Shown here: one piece after another, positions 1 through 8,143 of the stretch
Layout: each line of letters begins with the position of its first letter
Position numbering within the stretch: the stretch's first letter is position 1
Source: Alphaproteobacteria bacterium
GTDB lineage: Bacteria; Pseudomonadota; Alphaproteobacteria; Micavibrionales; Micavibrionaceae
DNA: 13,668 nt
NCBI GenBank assembly: GCA_020442505.1
Contig: JAGRJZ010000135.1
Span: 1-13,668 of the forward strand
Direction of reading: 5' to 3'
Notes under the pieces: model-generated
The model's database searches: none
Told to the model about the DNA's origin: nothing
The model's input: the letters and a program-made list of their open reading frames with translations, nothing else
Translations under genes and position numbers: made by a program

Positions 1-1542
1 GCCGGTCCTGTCGGGGCAAGCGTGCCGTATCTGGTCTTTGATCCCGGGGGGATGAGCTTTGAAGACTATTTCGGCTTTGCCGGAAAAAGCGATTTGGAAA
101 AATCCGTACTCTTTCTGGTCGGGCTAGCCCCGGCGCTGGCGCAGCGGGGGCATTTCATCGACGATCGTTATCTGAATTTCAAGGCAAAAAAGGGGGCGTC
201 TTTGGGACCGACCTGTATGGCCTGCGCGGGGGTGACGGGGATCGAGGTTTTGAAGCTGCTTTTGAACCGCGGGAAAACATATTACGTCCCCTGGGCGATG
301 CAGTTCGACATGTATCGCAACCGTTACCACAAGCGGTATAACTGGCGCGGCAACAACAATCCGTTAAGCCAGATGAAGATTCGCCTGATGATGCAGTGGG
401 CGGAAGCGAAGGCCGATACGATCCCCGCGGAGGAAAAGGGGTATCGCCGGGCGTTGGACCGCATTTTGGACGTGGCCCGCTGGGCCCCCAGCGGAGACAA
501 CTGCCAGCCGTGGTTTTTAACCCTCCGGAACGACACGGCGTTTCAGATGGATCTGGGGCGATTCAAACAGAACGTGTATAATTTGCTGCCCATGCCGGAT
601 TATATCTCAACCGGTATGTTTATCGAAAACGCCCGGATCGCGGCCGAGAAGGAAGGCTACGATCTGGACTGGACGACCGCGGAGGACCAGGTCGCGGTGA
701 CGCTGAAAAAAGCAAAGAAAAAGCCAGAAAACCCACTGTATCCCTATATTCCGACCCGGTCGGTGAACCGGTACGTCTATAAACCGAAAAAACTTCTCCC
801 GACGGTCCGGACGGCTTTGACGGCGGCAGTCGACGACGGCATCCGGATCACGTGGTTCGAAAGTTTCGCCGACAAGCGCAAGATCGCGGATTTAATGATG
901 CGGACCACCGATATTCGTTTGCGTCTGCCGGAGACCTTTCCCATTCACAGCACGTTGATCGACTGGTCCGGGCAGGACAGCGCCGATCGTATTCCCGCAG
1001 CGGCGGCGGGGGTCAATCCGCTGGCGTTGAAGATGATGAAGTGGGCGCTGGGCGACCAGACGCGCAACGAGAAGCTAATGAAGCTTCCGGGGTCGACGGC
1101 CTCTTTTATGCTGGAGCTGGATTTGCTGCCGGGACTTTTGTGCGCGGGACATTTTGTCATGTCCTTCGACCCGGATAAAACCCCCGCGCCGGAGGTGGCC
1201 GACTATATTCGCGCGGGACAATCCATGCAGCGTTTCTGGCTGACGCTTTCGCGCTACGGCATGGCGCTCCAGCCCTGGTACATTCCGGTGATGTTCTCGC
1301 GCTACGTGGCCGAAGATATTCCCTTTACGACCGACGAAAAGCTGCTGGCCAAGGCGCAGCTATTGCGCGATCGGCTGTGCGAAGGCGTTCTGGCCCCGCG
1401 TGACCTGCGGCTAGAGGACGTCTTTTTTACAGGCCGGATCGGTTATCCGTTTAAAACCCCCCAGGCGCGCTCGGTTCGCAAACCGTTTGAGGACTTGATT
1501 GTCACCGATAAACGGGGCGAAAAACCGGCGGAGACGGTTTGA
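1..1542 (+). CDS. ThiF/E1-like adenylyltransferase fused to nitroreductase domain (Rv1355c/MoeY-like), 3' part
   Basis: The gene enters from the left edge: frame 1 is open from base 1, so a GTG at 22 is not a credible start. 513 residues are visible. Residues 1-135 match the C-terminal part of an E1-like (ThiF/MoeB/HesA) fold: a P-G-G-M-S-F-E-D-Y segment, then T-C-M-A-C-A-G-V-T-G leading into E-V-L-K-L-L-L, the place where MoeB-type proteins carry their second zinc CxxC pair. From about residue 150 a nitroreductase-like FMN domain begins, with the signature A-P-S-G-D-N-C-Q-P-W (about 162-171) and an R-S-V-N-R segment later. This order is known from mycobacterial Rv1355c-type proteins. The ATP-binding N-terminus lies outside the window. 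E1-like domains adenylate a carboxylate and nitroreductase folds perform flavin redox chemistry. The substrate is unknown, and a molybdopterin role is only inherited annotation. The gene has no close partner here; a secreted-protein gene starts 67 bases downstream. Confidence 0.85.
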   Translation, partial: AGPVGASVPYLVFDPGGMSFEDYFGFAGKSDLEKSVLFLVGLAPALAQRGHFIDDRYLNFKAKKGASLGPTCMACAGVTGIEVLKLLLNRGKTYYVPWAMQFDMYRNRYHKRYNWRGNNNPLSQMKIRLMMQWAEAKADTIPAEEKGYRRALDRILDVARWAPSGDNCQPWFLTLRNDTAFQMDLGRFKQNVYNLLPMPDYISTGMFIENARIAAEKEGYDLDWTTAEDQVAVTLKKAKKKPENPLYPYIPTRSVNRYVYKPKKLLPTVRTALTAAVDDGIRITWFESFADKRKIADLMMRTTDIRLRLPETFPIHSTLIDWSGQDSADRIPAAAAGVNPLALKMMKWALGDQTRNEKLMKLPGSTASFMLELDLLPGLLCAGHFVMSFDPDKTPAPEVADYIRAGQSMQRFWLTLSRYGMALQPWYIPVMFSRYVAEDIPFTTDEKLLAKAQLLRDRLCEGVLAPRDLRLEDVFFTGRIGYPFKTPQARSVRKPFEDLIVTDKRGEKPAETV

Positions 1543-1569
1543 TCAACCATTTCTTTACAAATCCCCCCG

Positions 1570-1584
1570 CATGATGGCATCATG
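1570..1584. promoter_or_regulatory. 15-bp palindrome upstream of the exported-protein gene
   Basis: CATGATGGCATCATG has perfect 7-bp arms around one central base. It lies 25 bases before the chosen start at 1610, in the short gap after the fusion gene. It could be an operator or chance; no clear promoter hexamers surround it. Confidence 0.25.
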
Positions 1585-1609
1585 GAAGCAGGTTAGGGGT
1601 TTCGGTTTT

Positions 1610-2269
1610 ATGCGTTTTCTTGTCATTTTCTTCGCCTTTTTGTTTGCTTTGAATCCTGCTGCGCGGGCCGATTACGTTGTTTGGAGCGATGCGCAAACGG
1701 GATTGTCCTTCAGTTTTCCGGATACGTGGCAGATCGTGAACAACGCCGCGCCGGACGACGTTCTGACGGTGATGCCTCCGTCCGGCCGGGCGCAGGCGAT
1801 GTGCCGTCTGCGCGCCCGGGAAGACCGACGGTTTATGATCTATCCCGCGCGCTTTGGCGCCGCCATTCAGGAGCTGTCGGTCAGCAAGTTTTTCTGGGAG
1901 TCATATTTAGACGAGTTTACGAATCCCGAGATCATCGGCTATCGCGACGGAGCGGGGCTGGGCCGGTTCTACGCGGGGGCGGTCATCGCCGCCTATGAGG
2001 ACACGGTTCCCGGCCGCCGGATGCGCAAACGGGGAGTCGCCTTCGCCTCTTTGTATAACGGCGTGGCGTATATTCTGGAGTGCTCGGCGCATGAGGACGC
2101 GTTCGAATCCTGGTGGAAGCCGTTTTTGAGCATCGCCGGCTCGGTCGATTTCCCCAAGGCTTACCACGAGAATCGCACGGGAAATTATCGCCCCTTTCTG
2201 GACGGACCCTTCGTGTTTTTCAGAAATCCCGGCGAGAATAAAACGACCGCCCCAGCGGGCGGGGAATAA
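1610..2269 (+). CDS. Exported protein of unknown function, 219 aa
   Basis: I chose the ATG at 1610 over in-frame starts at 1499 and 1571. It has a ribosome-binding site (AGGGG about nine bases upstream), and it begins directly with a signal peptide: M-R-F, a hydrophobic core F-L-V-I-F-F-A-F-L-F-A-L, then A-R-A before D21. The mature part starts Y-V-V-W-S-D with F-S-F-P-D-T-W nearby, a pattern seen in several unrelated exported beta-rich proteins (PsbP-like and lipoprotein-like). That similarity is too weak to assign a family. It contains two cysteines, one near M-C-R-L-R and one near L-E-C-S-A-H, which could pair in the periplasm. No lipobox and no further membrane segment is visible. It lies between the fusion gene and dnaB on the same strand and may be cotranscribed with either. 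Function not recognised. Confidence 0.75.
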   Translation: MRFLVIFFAFLFALNPAARADYVVWSDAQTGLSFSFPDTWQIVNNAAPDDVLTVMPPSGRAQAMCRLRAREDRRFMIYPARFGAAIQELSVSKFFWESYLDEFTNPEIIGYRDGAGLGRFYAGAVIAAYEDTVPGRRMRKRGVAFASLYNGVAYILECSAHEDAFESWWKPFLSIAGSVDFPKAYHENRTGNYRPFLDGPFVFFRNPGENKTTAPAGGE

Positions 2270-2342
2270 ATCCCCGTAATCCACATCCCCGAACGGCAAA
2301 AACCGGATGCAGAAAGGGATAAAGCGTAGTAGGCTTCCCTCT

Positions 2343-3833
2343 ATGGTCACGGAACTTTCATTCAAACAAACGGCCGAACAGGCCGGGAACCAACCCGCTT
2401 ATCGGGTCTTGCCGCATAATTTGGAGGCCGAGCAGGGTCTTCTCGGGGCATTGATGGTCGATAACCGGGCGATGGAGAAAATTGGTGATTTTCTTCGTCC
2501 CTTGCATTTCTTTGCCCCCGCGCATCAGCGCATCTACGACGCGATTGTCAAGCTTTCCGATCGGGGCCAGAACGCCAGCCCCGTCACGCTCAAGGGCTAT
2601 TTCGAGAAAGACGCCGATCTGGCGCCCGTCGGGGGCGCTGCGTATCTCGCGGATTTGGCGGCGAGCGTTGTGTCCGTGGTTAATACCGAGGATTACGCCC
2701 GCACCATCTACGACCTTCATCTACGACGCGAACTGATCACTCTGGGCGAGGACATCGTAACCGATTCCTTCGAACACACGGTGGACCGGGACGCCGTCGC
2801 CACGATCGAAACGGCAGAGGCCCGCCTGTTCAAACTGGCCGAGACGGGCGATATCCGGGGCGGGTTTGTGACGTTGCGCGATTCTGTGCTGACGGCGATT
2901 GAAATTGCCGAGACGGCCTATAAGAGCGACGGACATGTCACCGGCGTGACGACGGGGCTGACCGATCTGGATCAAAAGCTGGGGGGGCTGCATAATTCCG
3001 ACCTGTTGATTCTGGCCGGGCGGCCGTCTATGGGAAAAACGGCGCTCGCGACGAACATGGCGTTTAACGCCGCCAAGCGCTACGCGGAAACCGGCGGCGC
3101 AGAAGGCGGACGCGTTGGGTTTTTCTCGTTGGAGATGTCCGCCGATCAGCTTGCCACTCGGATTTTGGCCGATCAATCGGGGATCTCCGGCGATGCCATC
3201 CGCAAGGGGAATATCGGCGAAGACGATTTTCGGCGATTCGTGGAAGCATCGCAAATTCTGGCGCAGGTCCCGCTTTACATCGACGATACGCCGGCGCTTT
3301 CGATCGCGGCGGTAAGAACGCGCGCGCGCCGTCTGAAGCGTCAGCACGGTTTGGAATTGCTCGTGATCGATTATTTGCAGTTGCTGCAGGGCTCCGGCTC
3401 GCGTCAGTCCGAAACAAGCCGCGTAAACGAAATTTCCGAGATCACCCGGGGCCTCAAGGCGATCGCCAAGGAGCTGCAAATCCCGGTTCTCGCGCTCTCC
3501 CAGCTCTCCCGGGCCGTCGAACAACGCGAAGATAAACGCCCTCAGCTCTCGGATTTGCGGGAATCGGGCTCTATCGAACAGGATTCGGACGTCGTCATGT
3601 TCGTCTATCGGGAGGAATACTACCTTTCCCGGGAAGAGCCAAGCCAAAGAACCAGCGAGGGCGAGGAAAAATATTTCGAACGACATGAGAAATGGGCGCA
3701 ACGCCTTCAGGAAACAGCCAATACCGCCGAAGCGATCGTCGCCAAACAACGGCACGGACCGATCGGAATCGTACGCTTGTTCTTCGATCCGAACCTGACC
3801 CGTTTTGGCGACCTGGATCAGATTCACCGATAG
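2343..3833 (+). CDS. dnaB: Replicative DNA helicase DnaB
   Basis: This is the hexameric 5'-3' helicase that unwinds DNA at the replication fork and interacts with primase. With the start at 2343 it has 496 residues, near the usual 460-500. An in-frame ATG at 2307 would add 12 basic residues (M-Q-K-G-I-K-R-S-R); neither start has a strong ribosome-binding site, so the choice is uncertain. The N-terminal domain begins around P-H-N-L-E-A-E-Q-G-L-L-G-A. The RecA-like core has Walker A G-R-P-S-M-G-K-T (residues 226-233), Walker B L-L-V-I-D-Y-L with D343, and the later L-S-Q-L-S-R-A-V-E-Q-R and L-R-E-S-G-S-I-E-Q-D-S-D motifs. It ends with the conserved K-Q-R-H-G-P-I-G segment. It looks complete and functional. 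It converges on the response regulator gene with only 8 bases between stop codons and no obvious terminator. Confidence 0.97.
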   Translation: MVTELSFKQTAEQAGNQPAYRVLPHNLEAEQGLLGALMVDNRAMEKIGDFLRPLHFFAPAHQRIYDAIVKLSDRGQNASPVTLKGYFEKDADLAPVGGAAYLADLAASVVSVVNTEDYARTIYDLHLRRELITLGEDIVTDSFEHTVDRDAVATIETAEARLFKLAETGDIRGGFVTLRDSVLTAIEIAETAYKSDGHVTGVTTGLTDLDQKLGGLHNSDLLILAGRPSMGKTALATNMAFNAAKRYAETGGAEGGRVGFFSLEMSADQLATRILADQSGISGDAIRKGNIGEDDFRRFVEASQILAQVPLYIDDTPALSIAAVRTRARRLKRQHGLELLVIDYLQLLQGSGSRQSETSRVNEISEITRGLKAIAKELQIPVLALSQLSRAVEQREDKRPQLSDLRESGSIEQDSDVVMFVYREEYYLSREEPSQRTSEGEEKYFERHEKWAQRLQETANTAEAIVAKQRHGPIGIVRLFFDPNLTRFGDLDQIHR

Positions 3834-3841
3834 ACCATTTC

Positions 3842-4261
3842 TCAAGCCGCCATCTGTTTTTGCATGACTAGGCGGATTTCGACCTCCAGCCGGACGGGTG
3901 AGCAAGGCTTTTGGATGAAGGAGGTTACGCCGCTGTGGCGTGCCTCGGCGATGGACCCGAGTCCCCCGCCCCGGCCCGTAATGATAATGAAGGGGATGGT
4001 CGATCCTTCCTCCCGCAGTCTTTGGAGCAAGGAAAGACCCTCCATACCGGGGAGACTCCAGTCGCAGAGGATTAGATCCGTCTTTTTTATGGAGGTGTTC
4101 AAAAAGGTAAGCGCTCCCAATCCGTCTCTTTCTTCATGGATGTTCATGATTCCCATGTTTTCGAGCATATGGCGTAGGATCTGACGCGTATCGTCGTTGT
4201 CTTCCACCAGAAGAACTCTCAGATTCATGAATTCTATCGGACGTTCTTTTGTTTTTATCAT
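3842..4261 (-). CDS. Single-domain response regulator (CheY-like receiver), 139 aa
   Basis: The protein is essentially one receiver domain with no output domain. The acidic pair is E20-D21 in L-V-E-D-N, the phospho-acceptor is D67 in L-C-D-W-S-L-P-G, the switch Thr is T95 in I-I-I-T-G, and the conserved Lys is K118 in Q-K-P. The ATG at 4261 is preferred because it overlaps the kinase stop codon as ATGA and has an AGG five bases upstream. This implies translational coupling to the kinase. An internal ATG at 4228 would remove 11 residues but has a weaker site. Such regulators act by protein-protein contact or as phosphate shuttles. Its operon partner is the likely phosphodonor; the target is unknown. 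Confidence 0.92.
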   Translation of the reverse strand: MIKTKERPIEFMNLRVLLVEDNDDTRQILRHMLENMGIMNIHEERDGLGALTFLNTSIKKTDLILCDWSLPGMEGLSLLQRLREEGSTIPFIIITGRGGGLGSIAEARHSGVTSFIQKPCSPVRLEVEIRLVMQKQMAA

Positions 4262-5541
4262 ATGTACCTGTCTTCGGCCCATTGAGGGGGACGGGCGCCT
4301 TTCTTTTCTGTTTTCTCAAGCGTGTCCTGCATCGCGGAAACAAGGTGGTTGATATCGACCGGCTTGGCAAGAACCCTTATATTGGCCGGCAGATCTCTTT
4401 TATCCTGCTTGTCGGGGCCTGTGCCTGGATAACCGCTCATAAAGATCGTCCGCATATCCGGACGGATTTCGCGCAAAAGTTTTTCCAGACGAATACCGTC
4501 GAGCTCCGGCATGACGATATCGGTCAAAAGAAAATCGATCCGTCCGGTGTGGTCGTGTTGCGCCAGAAGCGCCTCGTTCCCGTTTGCAGCGCTCAAAACG
4601 GTCAACCCTTTGCCTGCCAGCATGCGACCGACAACAAGCCGTAAATCCTCTTCGTCCTCCACAAGCAAAACTGTTCGGCCGACAAGCCCTGTTGCGGATG
4701 ATTTCGACTTCCGCAAAGATTCCTTTGCTTTCGACTGTGCCGGTTTTTCTTCCTCCGGTAGATAGAGCCGCACGGACGTTCCGCGCCCGGGAACAGAATC
4801 GATCTGCATAGAGCCGTTCATCCTGCGAATCATGCTGTAGACAATGGATAATCCAAGTCCGGTTCCCTTTCCAGGGTCCTTGGTCGTAAAAAATGGATCA
4901 GTCGCCTTCTCAAGCGTGGCGGGACTCATACCGCTTCCATCATCGACGACCGATAAGCACAGATAGCTTCGCACAGGTTTTGCCGCAGGAATATCTTCCG
5001 GCAAAGAGGCCGGCTCGCATGCTGTCAGTTTTATTTGAATCATGCCGCCTTCGGGCATGGCATCCCGGCTGTTTGTGACCAGATTGATAAGGCTTTGCGC
5101 CAGAGAATCCTGGGCGCCTTTGATGTAGAACGCGCCCGATGTTTGAATATCGAGACGAATCGTCGCCCCCACAAGCGGCATCAACAGCTCCTTTTGATCT
5201 TCCAGAAACGCCGAGACGTTGAACACTTCCTCAGCGACGACATTTTTCCGGCTGAAGCTCAGAAGCTTGCGAGTCAAACTCGCCCCGCGCCCGACCGATA
5301 AGATTATTTTTTCAAGACAGGCGCGCGCCGTTTGTTCATCGTTCAGATTTTCAACCGTCATACGGGTATAACCGTCAATAATCATGAGGATATTGTTGAA
5401 ATCGTGGGCGACTCCCGCGGAGAGCTCTCCCAGCGCCTCCATCTTTTTCGCGCGGCACAAAAGCTCCTCCTGATTCGGCGTTCTGTCTTGTGACAACACC
5501 GAATCGCAAGGGTTTTTATCTGAAGAACGGGTATGCGCCAT
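4258..5541 (-). CDS. Cytoplasmic hybrid sensor histidine kinase (HisKA-HATPase-REC), 427 aa
   Basis: Domain order is a short N-terminus, then an HisKA H-box E-L-S-A-G-V-A-H-D-F-N-N with the phospho-accepting H46. The ATPase follows, with N box L-I-N-L-V-T-N-S-R-D-A-M (151-162), D-D-G-S-G-M (G1), F-F-T-T-K and G-K-G-T-G-L-G-L-S (G2). A C-terminal receiver carries D341 in T-D-I-V-M-P, S369 and K393. The H-D-F-N-N box and the C-terminal receiver resemble alphaproteobacterial CckA-type kinases, but there is no transmembrane segment and no PAS domain, so it probably senses through a partner. The start at 5541 (M-A-H-T-R) follows G-A-G-G-A-A-A-G-A-G-A at fair spacing; in-frame ATGs further upstream lack a ribosome-binding site. 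It overlaps the downstream response regulator by 4 bases and is divergent from the YjbH-like gene. No histidine phosphotransfer protein is encoded in the window. Confidence 0.93.
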   Translation of the reverse strand: MAHTRSSDKNPCDSVLSQDRTPNQEELLCRAKKMEALGELSAGVAHDFNNILMIIDGYTRMTVENLNDEQTARACLEKIILSVGRGASLTRKLLSFSRKNVVAEEVFNVSAFLEDQKELLMPLVGATIRLDIQTSGAFYIKGAQDSLAQSLINLVTNSRDAMPEGGMIQIKLTACEPASLPEDIPAAKPVRSYLCLSVVDDGSGMSPATLEKATDPFFTTKDPGKGTGLGLSIVYSMIRRMNGSMQIDSVPGRGTSVRLYLPEEEKPAQSKAKESLRKSKSSATGLVGRTVLLVEDEEDLRLVVGRMLAGKGLTVLSAANGNEALLAQHDHTGRIDFLLTDIVMPELDGIRLEKLLREIRPDMRTIFMSGYPGTGPDKQDKRDLPANIRVLAKPVDINHLVSAMQDTLEKTEKKGARPPQWAEDRYI

Positions 5542-5558
5542 AATATTCTCTTTCCTCA

Positions 5559-5570
5559 TTACCAAGGTAA
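5559..5570. promoter_or_regulatory. Inverted repeat TTACC-AA-GGTAA in the divergent kinase/yjbH-like intergenic region
   Basis: The 118-base gap between the two divergent start codons (5542-5659) must hold both promoters. It contains a 5-2-5 perfect inverted repeat close to the kinase start. A TTGACA sits at 5598-5603 on the plus strand, but no -10 hexamer is present at proper spacing. On the minus strand a TATAGT lies just upstream of the inverted repeat. Operator function is a guess. Confidence 0.25.
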
Positions 5571-5659
5571 CACAACTATAAGTTTTATTCCAGACATTTG
5601 ACACACGAACGCATATCAAAGACACTCGGAACGATTCATTTTCTTTGTCGGAGCGTTTT

Positions 5660-7789
5660 GTGACTTTGCGTCAGCTTGTCCGCACAGATATCGTACGCCT
5701 TGCCTTTTGGATGCTCTGGGCAGGGTTTACCCTGTCGGTATGGCCAGATTTTGGGTATGCTGGCGAGCATTCCTCTGTCGCGCTTCAGAAGCCGCGCGGT
5801 CTCAACACGGTTCCCGATGCCCGTATGGATCCAGCTGGAACGGTTCGCTTCGACGTTGCAACGTTGGACCCCTACGTGCACGCGGCCTTATCGGTACAGC
5901 TTGCGGACTCGCTGGCAATCGGCCTGCGCCAGACAATGGAGGTTTCGAGCATCAACGGGGACCCTGATCGGCTCTATCCCGGAATAGATGCAAAGATCAG
6001 GATAAACAGGGAATCGCGCTACGTTCCTTCCGTTTCTTTGGGAATTCTGTCCGCATTGGGACACAAACGCATGGCGGGAGAGTATCTCGTCGCATCGAAA
6101 CGATGGAAAGATTTTGATTTGACGGCCGGGATGGGATGGGGACGCGCCGGAAGCGCGGGTCACCTGAAAAACCCTCTTCGCTTTTTAGGATCCCATTTCG
6201 ACAAAAAACGCCCTTTGGACGGGGAAGGGCCGAACGGGCCGGATGACTGGTTCACCGGAGAGCAAATAGGTTTTTTCGGCGGGATCGCTTATGAAACGCC
6301 TTGGGACGGTTTGTCTCTGAAGGCGGACTGGAACGCGGATCGTTACAGGGCCGAACAAGACGCCTTTGACTACAACGCTCCGGCGCCTTGGTCGCTCGGG
6401 TTCGACTATATGCCCTATCCGGGCATAAGCGCCGGGGCAGCCCTGGTCGGCGGAGACAAGCTGATGGGACGTCTTCGTCTTCAGAGCCCCGTCACGGCGT
6501 GGCCCGGACGTTACGAGAAAAAGACAACACCCCCGATCCTGCGGCCGTACAGAACGAACGAGGCAGCGCCGGGCGCCATCGACATTGCAGCAAGCCGCGA
6601 GGGAATCGCGCTCTATGACACGCGTCTGGATACATATGTCGCGACGACGCATCTGGCGGCCCGTTCCGAGGCGTCGTCCTTGCCGCACCAGATCGGGCGC
6701 GCAGCCCGCCATATGACGAACCATGCCGGAAAAACCGTGGAGGCGCTGGATGTTGTCCCCACGATTTACGGCTTGCACGGCCCTTCTATCCGTCTTTTGC
6801 GCCGGGATATCGAAGCCGCCTTGGCGCGCAATCAAGGCAGTCCTCAGGAACTCTGGCGGGGTATGCAATTTGGACCGGTTCGGGAAGCACCCGAAACCGT
6901 TGCGCTCTATCGGTATCAGCCTGGCCTGAATCCCCCCGGCTGGCGCCTGCGGCTGATTTTGGACAACCAGCTCAGTCTGTCCGAGGAAGACAGCGGCGTG
7001 CTTTATCGGACCTCTCTGATCGCGGAAGAACGCAAACATTTAACCCCGCATATCGTCACGGGCGGGGCTTTGCGACTGAATATCGGGGATAATCTGGGGC
7101 GTATCCACGATATCCGTCCCCGGACGGCTTTGCCCGTGCGCGGCGATGTTGATCGCTTCGCCCAGGCGACCGTGACTGTGGATCGGCTGTACGCGGGATG
7201 GTTGAAGACGGTGAAGCCGGATCTTCACCTCGCCGTGACAGGGGGACATCTGGAGGAGATGTATAGCGGCCTTGGCGGAGAAATTCTCTGGCGGCCCTTT
7301 CAAAAACGCTTTGCTCTGGGCGCTGAGGCCTATCAGGTCTTCAAACGCGATCCTGCGACCGCCCTTGCGCTCGGCCCGAACGGAGACCATGTTTTGACCG
7401 GGCATCTTCAAGGTTGGTATGAAATTCCGGAGACAGACCTGACCTTGCAAATGCGGGCAGGGCGCTATCTGGCGGAAGATGTTGGCGGGACGCTGGCGCT
7501 GGAACGGCGCTTTGATAACGGCGCCCGCCTGACGGGCTTCGTGACCGCGACGGACGCCGCCGATTTCGACTTGTTCGGCGGCACGACGTATGTCTATAGC
7601 GGATTACGATGGACTTTACCGCTAGGCAACGTCAAATACCTGCCGCCGGGAAGCGAGATCCGCGTGAGCGCCGTGCCACAGGGCCGGAACGCCGGCCAGG
7701 CGCTCGACCCGCCTTTGCCGCTTTACGATTTGACGGAACCGCTTTCCTACCGCCATATCGTCCGCCATTGGCGAGAAGTTGTGGAATGA
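5660..7789 (+). CDS. yjbH: YjbH-like outer-membrane exopolysaccharide-associated protein, about 709 aa
   Basis: The length is close to Escherichia coli YjbH, an outer-membrane beta-barrel family protein linked to exopolysaccharide production through yjbEFGH. Visible family features are G-L-N-T-V-P-D-A-R-M near the mature N-terminus, E-S-R-Y-V-P-S-V-S-L-G with S-E/G-E-Y-L-V-A-S-K-like spacing, G-M-G-W-G-R, and near the end A-G-R-Y-L-A-E-D-V-G-G-T-L. The signal region is A-F-W-M-L-W-A-G-F-T-L-S-V-W with probable cleavage after G-Y-A. The GTG at 5660 has GGAG six bases upstream and is preferred over a TTG at 5645. No yjbE, yjbF or yjbG partner is seen, so this is a solitary copy. It is divergent from the hybrid kinase/regulator operon, suggesting (by inference only) that the phosphorelay controls it. 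Many alternating hydrophobic stretches fit a beta barrel. The exact biochemical role is unproven in the family. Confidence 0.85.
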   Translation: MTLRQLVRTDIVRLAFWMLWAGFTLSVWPDFGYAGEHSSVALQKPRGLNTVPDARMDPAGTVRFDVATLDPYVHAALSVQLADSLAIGLRQTMEVSSINGDPDRLYPGIDAKIRINRESRYVPSVSLGILSALGHKRMAGEYLVASKRWKDFDLTAGMGWGRAGSAGHLKNPLRFLGSHFDKKRPLDGEGPNGPDDWFTGEQIGFFGGIAYETPWDGLSLKADWNADRYRAEQDAFDYNAPAPWSLGFDYMPYPGISAGAALVGGDKLMGRLRLQSPVTAWPGRYEKKTTPPILRPYRTNEAAPGAIDIAASREGIALYDTRLDTYVATTHLAARSEASSLPHQIGRAARHMTNHAGKTVEALDVVPTIYGLHGPSIRLLRRDIEAALARNQGSPQELWRGMQFGPVREAPETVALYRYQPGLNPPGWRLRLILDNQLSLSEEDSGVLYRTSLIAEERKHLTPHIVTGGALRLNIGDNLGRIHDIRPRTALPVRGDVDRFAQATVTVDRLYAGWLKTVKPDLHLAVTGGHLEEMYSGLGGEILWRPFQKRFALGAEAYQVFKRDPATALALGPNGDHVLTGHLQGWYEIPETDLTLQMRAGRYLAEDVGGTLALERRFDNGARLTGFVTATDAADFDLFGGTTYVYSGLRWTLPLGNVKYLPPGSEIRVSAVPQGRNAGQALDPPLPLYDLTEPLSYRHIVRHWREVVE

Positions 7790-7841
7790 AGAAACCTCCG
7801 CAACCAGTAGAAACTCCCGTTGACGGCCTTATAAAACTTCT

Positions 7842-7870
7842 TTGCAATCCGGCGCGAGTTGGATTATACA
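7842..7870 (+). promoter_or_regulatory. Predicted sigma70-type promoter of infA
   Basis: TTGCAA at 7842-7847 and TATACA at 7865-7870 are separated by exactly 17 bases. Transcription would start near 7877, giving a leader of about 35 bases with AAAGGGG before the infA ATG. This lets infA be expressed independently of the yjbH-like gene. Confidence 0.6.
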
Positions 7871-7911
7871 GGTTTCCAGTCAATTCAAATCGTTAGCGGA
7901 AAGGGGCTTGA

Positions 7912-8130
7912 ATGGCCAAGGAAGATTTGATGGAATTCAAAGGGGTTGTCACCGAGGTGCTCCCCAATGCCATGTTCCGGGTGAAACTGGAAAACGACCA
8001 CGAGATCCTGGCGCATGCCGCCGGAAAGATGCGTAAACACCGTATTCGGGTTCTGCAAGGGGACAGCGTGGTCGTCGAGATGACCCCCTACGACCTTACG
8101 AAAGGGCGTATTATTTTCAGGGAAAAGTGA
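7912..8130 (+). CDS. infA: Translation initiation factor IF-1
   Basis: The 72-residue protein is the full length of bacterial IF-1, an OB-fold protein that binds the ribosomal A site of the 30S subunit during initiation. Diagnostic sequence: M-A-K-E-D-L at the start, E-F-K-G-V-V-T-E-V-L-P-N-A-M-F-R-V, H-E-I-L-A-H-A-A-G-K-M-R-K-H-R-I-R-V, then G-D-S-V-V-V-E-M-T-P-Y-D-L-T-K-G-R-I. The ribosome-binding site AAAGGGG lies about seven bases before the ATG. A consensus-like promoter is just upstream. In many alphaproteobacteria infA is followed by maf on the same strand; here the next gene is convergent, so that order is not kept. Nothing in the protein looks altered. Confidence 0.98.
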   Translation: MAKEDLMEFKGVVTEVLPNAMFRVKLENDHEILAHAAGKMRKHRIRVLQGDSVVVEMTPYDLTKGRIIFREK

Positions 8131-8143
8131 TTTTTTTCGCCGG

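Noticed and set aside
2721..3905. Long antisense open frame (394 codons) opposite dnaB
   Set aside because: It mirrors a strong, complete dnaB in GC-rich DNA, its translation is Arg/Gly-rich with no recognisable motif, and it has no convincing ribosome-binding site.
5598..5603. TTGACA as the -35 of the yjbH-like gene
   Set aside because: No acceptable -10 hexamer lies 16-18 bases downstream.
6185..7039. Antisense open frame opposite the YjbH-like gene
   Set aside because: The plus-strand frame has clear family features. The antisense translation looks like low-complexity shadow coding.
7609..7896. Open frame across the 3' end of the yjbH-like gene into the infA leader
   Set aside because: It overlaps the better-supported yjbH-like frame, has no family features, and runs through the predicted infA promoter.
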